The notes under the pieces were generated by a model. The model saw nothing but the letters and a program-made list of their open reading frames with translations, was not told the DNA's origin and ran no database searches. Source: Apostichopus japonicus (taxonomy: Eukaryota; Echinodermata; Holothuroidea; Aspidochirotida; Stichopodidae). From it: a DNA stretch of 64,000 nt. The position numbers and the translations under genes are program-made. The stretch spans positions 25,317,213-25,381,212 of the forward strand of contig NC_092574.1 of assembly GCF_037975245.1 (NCBI RefSeq), read 5' to 3'. Of the stretch, positions 62,317 to 64,000 are shown one piece after another; positions within the stretch are counted from its first letter, which is position 1, and each line of letters begins with the position of its first letter.

Positions 62317-62744
62317 CTATGGGCAAAATACAAAGAATTATATGCAACCTACTCTCTCTGAAATTACAGTTAATTGTGAAATCATCCAAGATTACAAAAC
62401 GCACACTAGACAACCATACATAGTCTACAGAACAACAAATTGTTTCTTACCATGTAACCTTTTATACAGCCCTCATGGTCATCTTGTCACCTGGCAAGTT
62501 TAGGTCAAAACCCTTAATTCAATACACCATTTTGTAAGAGCTTGGGTTAAGCAACTATGTTTCATATGTAATCAAGAACTGAGCTCTAGTAGAGTACCAT
62601 ACCAGAACACCAACAACTGGTTAGTGATTCTTCTCTATGACAGCCTTACCTGTAACATTGCATGCAAGATTTTTGAGTTTGATCACAATTGGCATTTGAC
62701 CGCCACAGATAACATATGTATATGTCTCACTAACAAGCCTCATT

Positions 62745-62928
62745 GGCTTAAAGCCGCAAGCTGACCGAAGTCAGTCTCTTAGATTCATATTTAACGTCTA
62801 TTATTATGAATTGTCAATTTTCAAAAACTCTGTAACTGGACGACATACATTAATCTTGGAATGACTCGAACTGGGGACTTAAAGATTGGAAGGCACCGGC
62901 GTTAAACACTGAGCTACCACTCCACAAA
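62745..62928 (-). mobile_element. tRNA-derived SINE, copy 2
   Basis: Same layout as copy 1 on the minus strand: head with GGTAGCTCAGTGTTTA-type A box, B box GTTCGAGTC (complement of about 62863-62871), spacer GTATGTCGTCCAGTTACAG, then GACGTTAAATATGAATCTAA and GACTTCGGTCAGCTTGCGGC. It is diverged from copy 1, so the two are independent old insertions. Confidence 0.77.
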
Positions 62929-62959
62929 TAAGAAATTATACACTTATTAGTATGTTCAC

Positions 62960-63450
62960 CCAGCTTAACTTTATAATAAATAGTGTTTATAAGTTTTTCA
63001 GGACTATTGACCTCTGGTGACCTCACATGATCTTTGACCTCCACAAAACAACGATAGCAGGATGGTTCTTCATAGCATTTCATCAAAGCTTTATGCTTGG
63101 AGTTATATATTTACAAGGTTGTAGTGCTTGAAACTGTTTATACCTCAATTAATCATTGAAAAATAGCTTTGTTATTGTACTCATAGTGCTGAATGAGATT
63201 GCCAAATTTTAAGTTCATTCCAGCTTTATATTGAATTTTGGTGTTCACACCTTGTCATCTGGAATCATCAAATAACATTGCACTAACTGCGAAAAACAAT
63301 GGTGTAGTTCTTCTCATTATACATTATATATATATATACATTATATTCACATACCAAGTATATTGTTTCAGTTTTGAATTTGAATATGTTCAGTTTATTA
63401 GTTTTCTCCAGTGACTTCAAGTGACATCAAATGACCTTTAATCTAATTCA
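62960..63450 (+). repeat. DR1-family dispersed repeat copies
   Basis: Copy 1: 'gtttataagtttttcaggac', 'ctctggtgacctcacatgat', and tgatctttgacct at 63028-63040. Copy 2 near 63400-63440: 'tgacttcaagtgacatcaaa' + 'tgacctttaatc'. They lie upstream of the first visible exon. Confidence 0.7.
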
Positions 63451-64000
63451 GAAAGATGCTATAGATTTCATTCATTCAGCAAGGTGGAGTAATATTTGAC
63501 ATATGAAATAAGCAAAACCCGAAGGCTTTGAGATTCATATGAATTTTTCAAACATCCACTTATCTATCTGAGTAATGTAGATCAAGTGAGTTAAATATGT
63601 CTAAGAATTAAGTGAGAACCAGCAGATTGGAGATTTCTAGCTCTTATATGAAGCACTCTCTTGTGGGTATATCATTCAGTGGTTTTCAATACAGAACTTT
63701 CACTCCAAAGTTGTTCAATGTTCAGAAAAAAAAATCTCCCTATGTGAAGTACAGGACACACAGATGTTTTACATATAAGGTAATGGACATTTTCTTTCAA
63801 ACTTTTAACTAATGCGTCGGTTAACCTATACTAACCACTTTTTTGTAATTATTATTAATGAATGAGGAGTTACATGACATAGATCATTCCCTGTGAAGTA
63901 TTTTCCAAACACTGCCAAAGTTAAGTCGTATGTATATAACAGATAATTAAGCAGTCTAAAGAAGATTACTTCAGATTTATTGTACATTGAGCCCAAAACG
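63451..64000. other. Right edge, nothing recognised
   Basis: A+T-rich intron or upstream sequence. I looked on the minus strand for MG4 and earlier C3 exons and found none. Confidence 0.5.

Overview
The window is eukaryotic, A+T-rich, intron-heavy DNA, and it is almost entirely the inside of one large gene. On the minus strand, from 62316 down to base 1, I find 25 exons (24 with both splice sites visible, one running off the left edge). Together they encode about 1,170 residues of a complement C3/C4/C5-family thioester protein. Both ends of the gene lie outside the window. Every intron between complete exons has GT/AG ends, and the codon phases carry over at every junction, so the model is strong up to exon 24. 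The gene type, the retroelement types and the echinoderm-looking dispersed repeats suggest an invertebrate deuterostome, probably an echinoderm. Sea cucumber is only a guess.

Protein order, high to low coordinate: macroglobulin domain MG5 (exons 1-2), MG6-beta (3), linker and basic alpha/beta cleavage region (4-6), anaphylatoxin-like domain and alpha' N-terminus (7), MG6-alpha and MG7 (8-10), first half of CUB (10-11), thioester domain with GCGEQ (12-18), second half of CUB (18-20), MG8 (20-22), anchor and C345C/netrin-like domain (23-25). Departures from vertebrate C3 are the best leads. Asn sits in the column of the catalytic His. A furin-type RLRR motif lies inside an extra segment just before MG8, where C4 is cut into alpha and gamma chains. 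One anaphylatoxin disulfide has lost both of its cysteines, and the usual convertase cleavage motif is missing. A 60-nt in-phase segment in intron 2 could be a cassette exon.

The introns hold the rest. (i) Tandem arrays with unrelated units: 36 bp (2.75-3.47 kb), 72 bp (5.44-5.95 kb), about 90 bp (6.5-6.9 kb), 43 bp (8.7 and 11.7 kb), 15 bp (11.8-12.6 kb), 34 bp with a higher-order repeat (15.7-17.3 kb), about 75 bp (24.2-24.5 kb), 37 bp (45.0 and 51.2-51.8 kb) and 51 bp (60.8-62.1 kb). (ii) Non-LTR retrotransposons at 8.9-11.7, 26.8-31.1, 39.6-41.2 and 50.5-51.2 kb. (iii) Ty3/gypsy-type elements at 33.07-39.61 kb (paired LTRs), 45.07-50.5 kb, a remnant at 28.0-30.06 kb, and a solo LTR at 22.16-23.26 kb. 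(iv) DNA transposons: a THAP-encoding element inside the second gypsy element, a hAT-like MITE at 28.16-28.99 kb, a TTAA-flanked MITE at 18.34-18.85 kb and a hAT remnant near 21 kb. (v) Two copies of a tRNA-derived SINE. (vi) A dispersed repeat, always in the same orientation, that carries a nuclear-receptor DR1-like motif.

No tRNA or rRNA gene, CRISPR array or second host gene could be supported. The retroelement reading frames are all broken.
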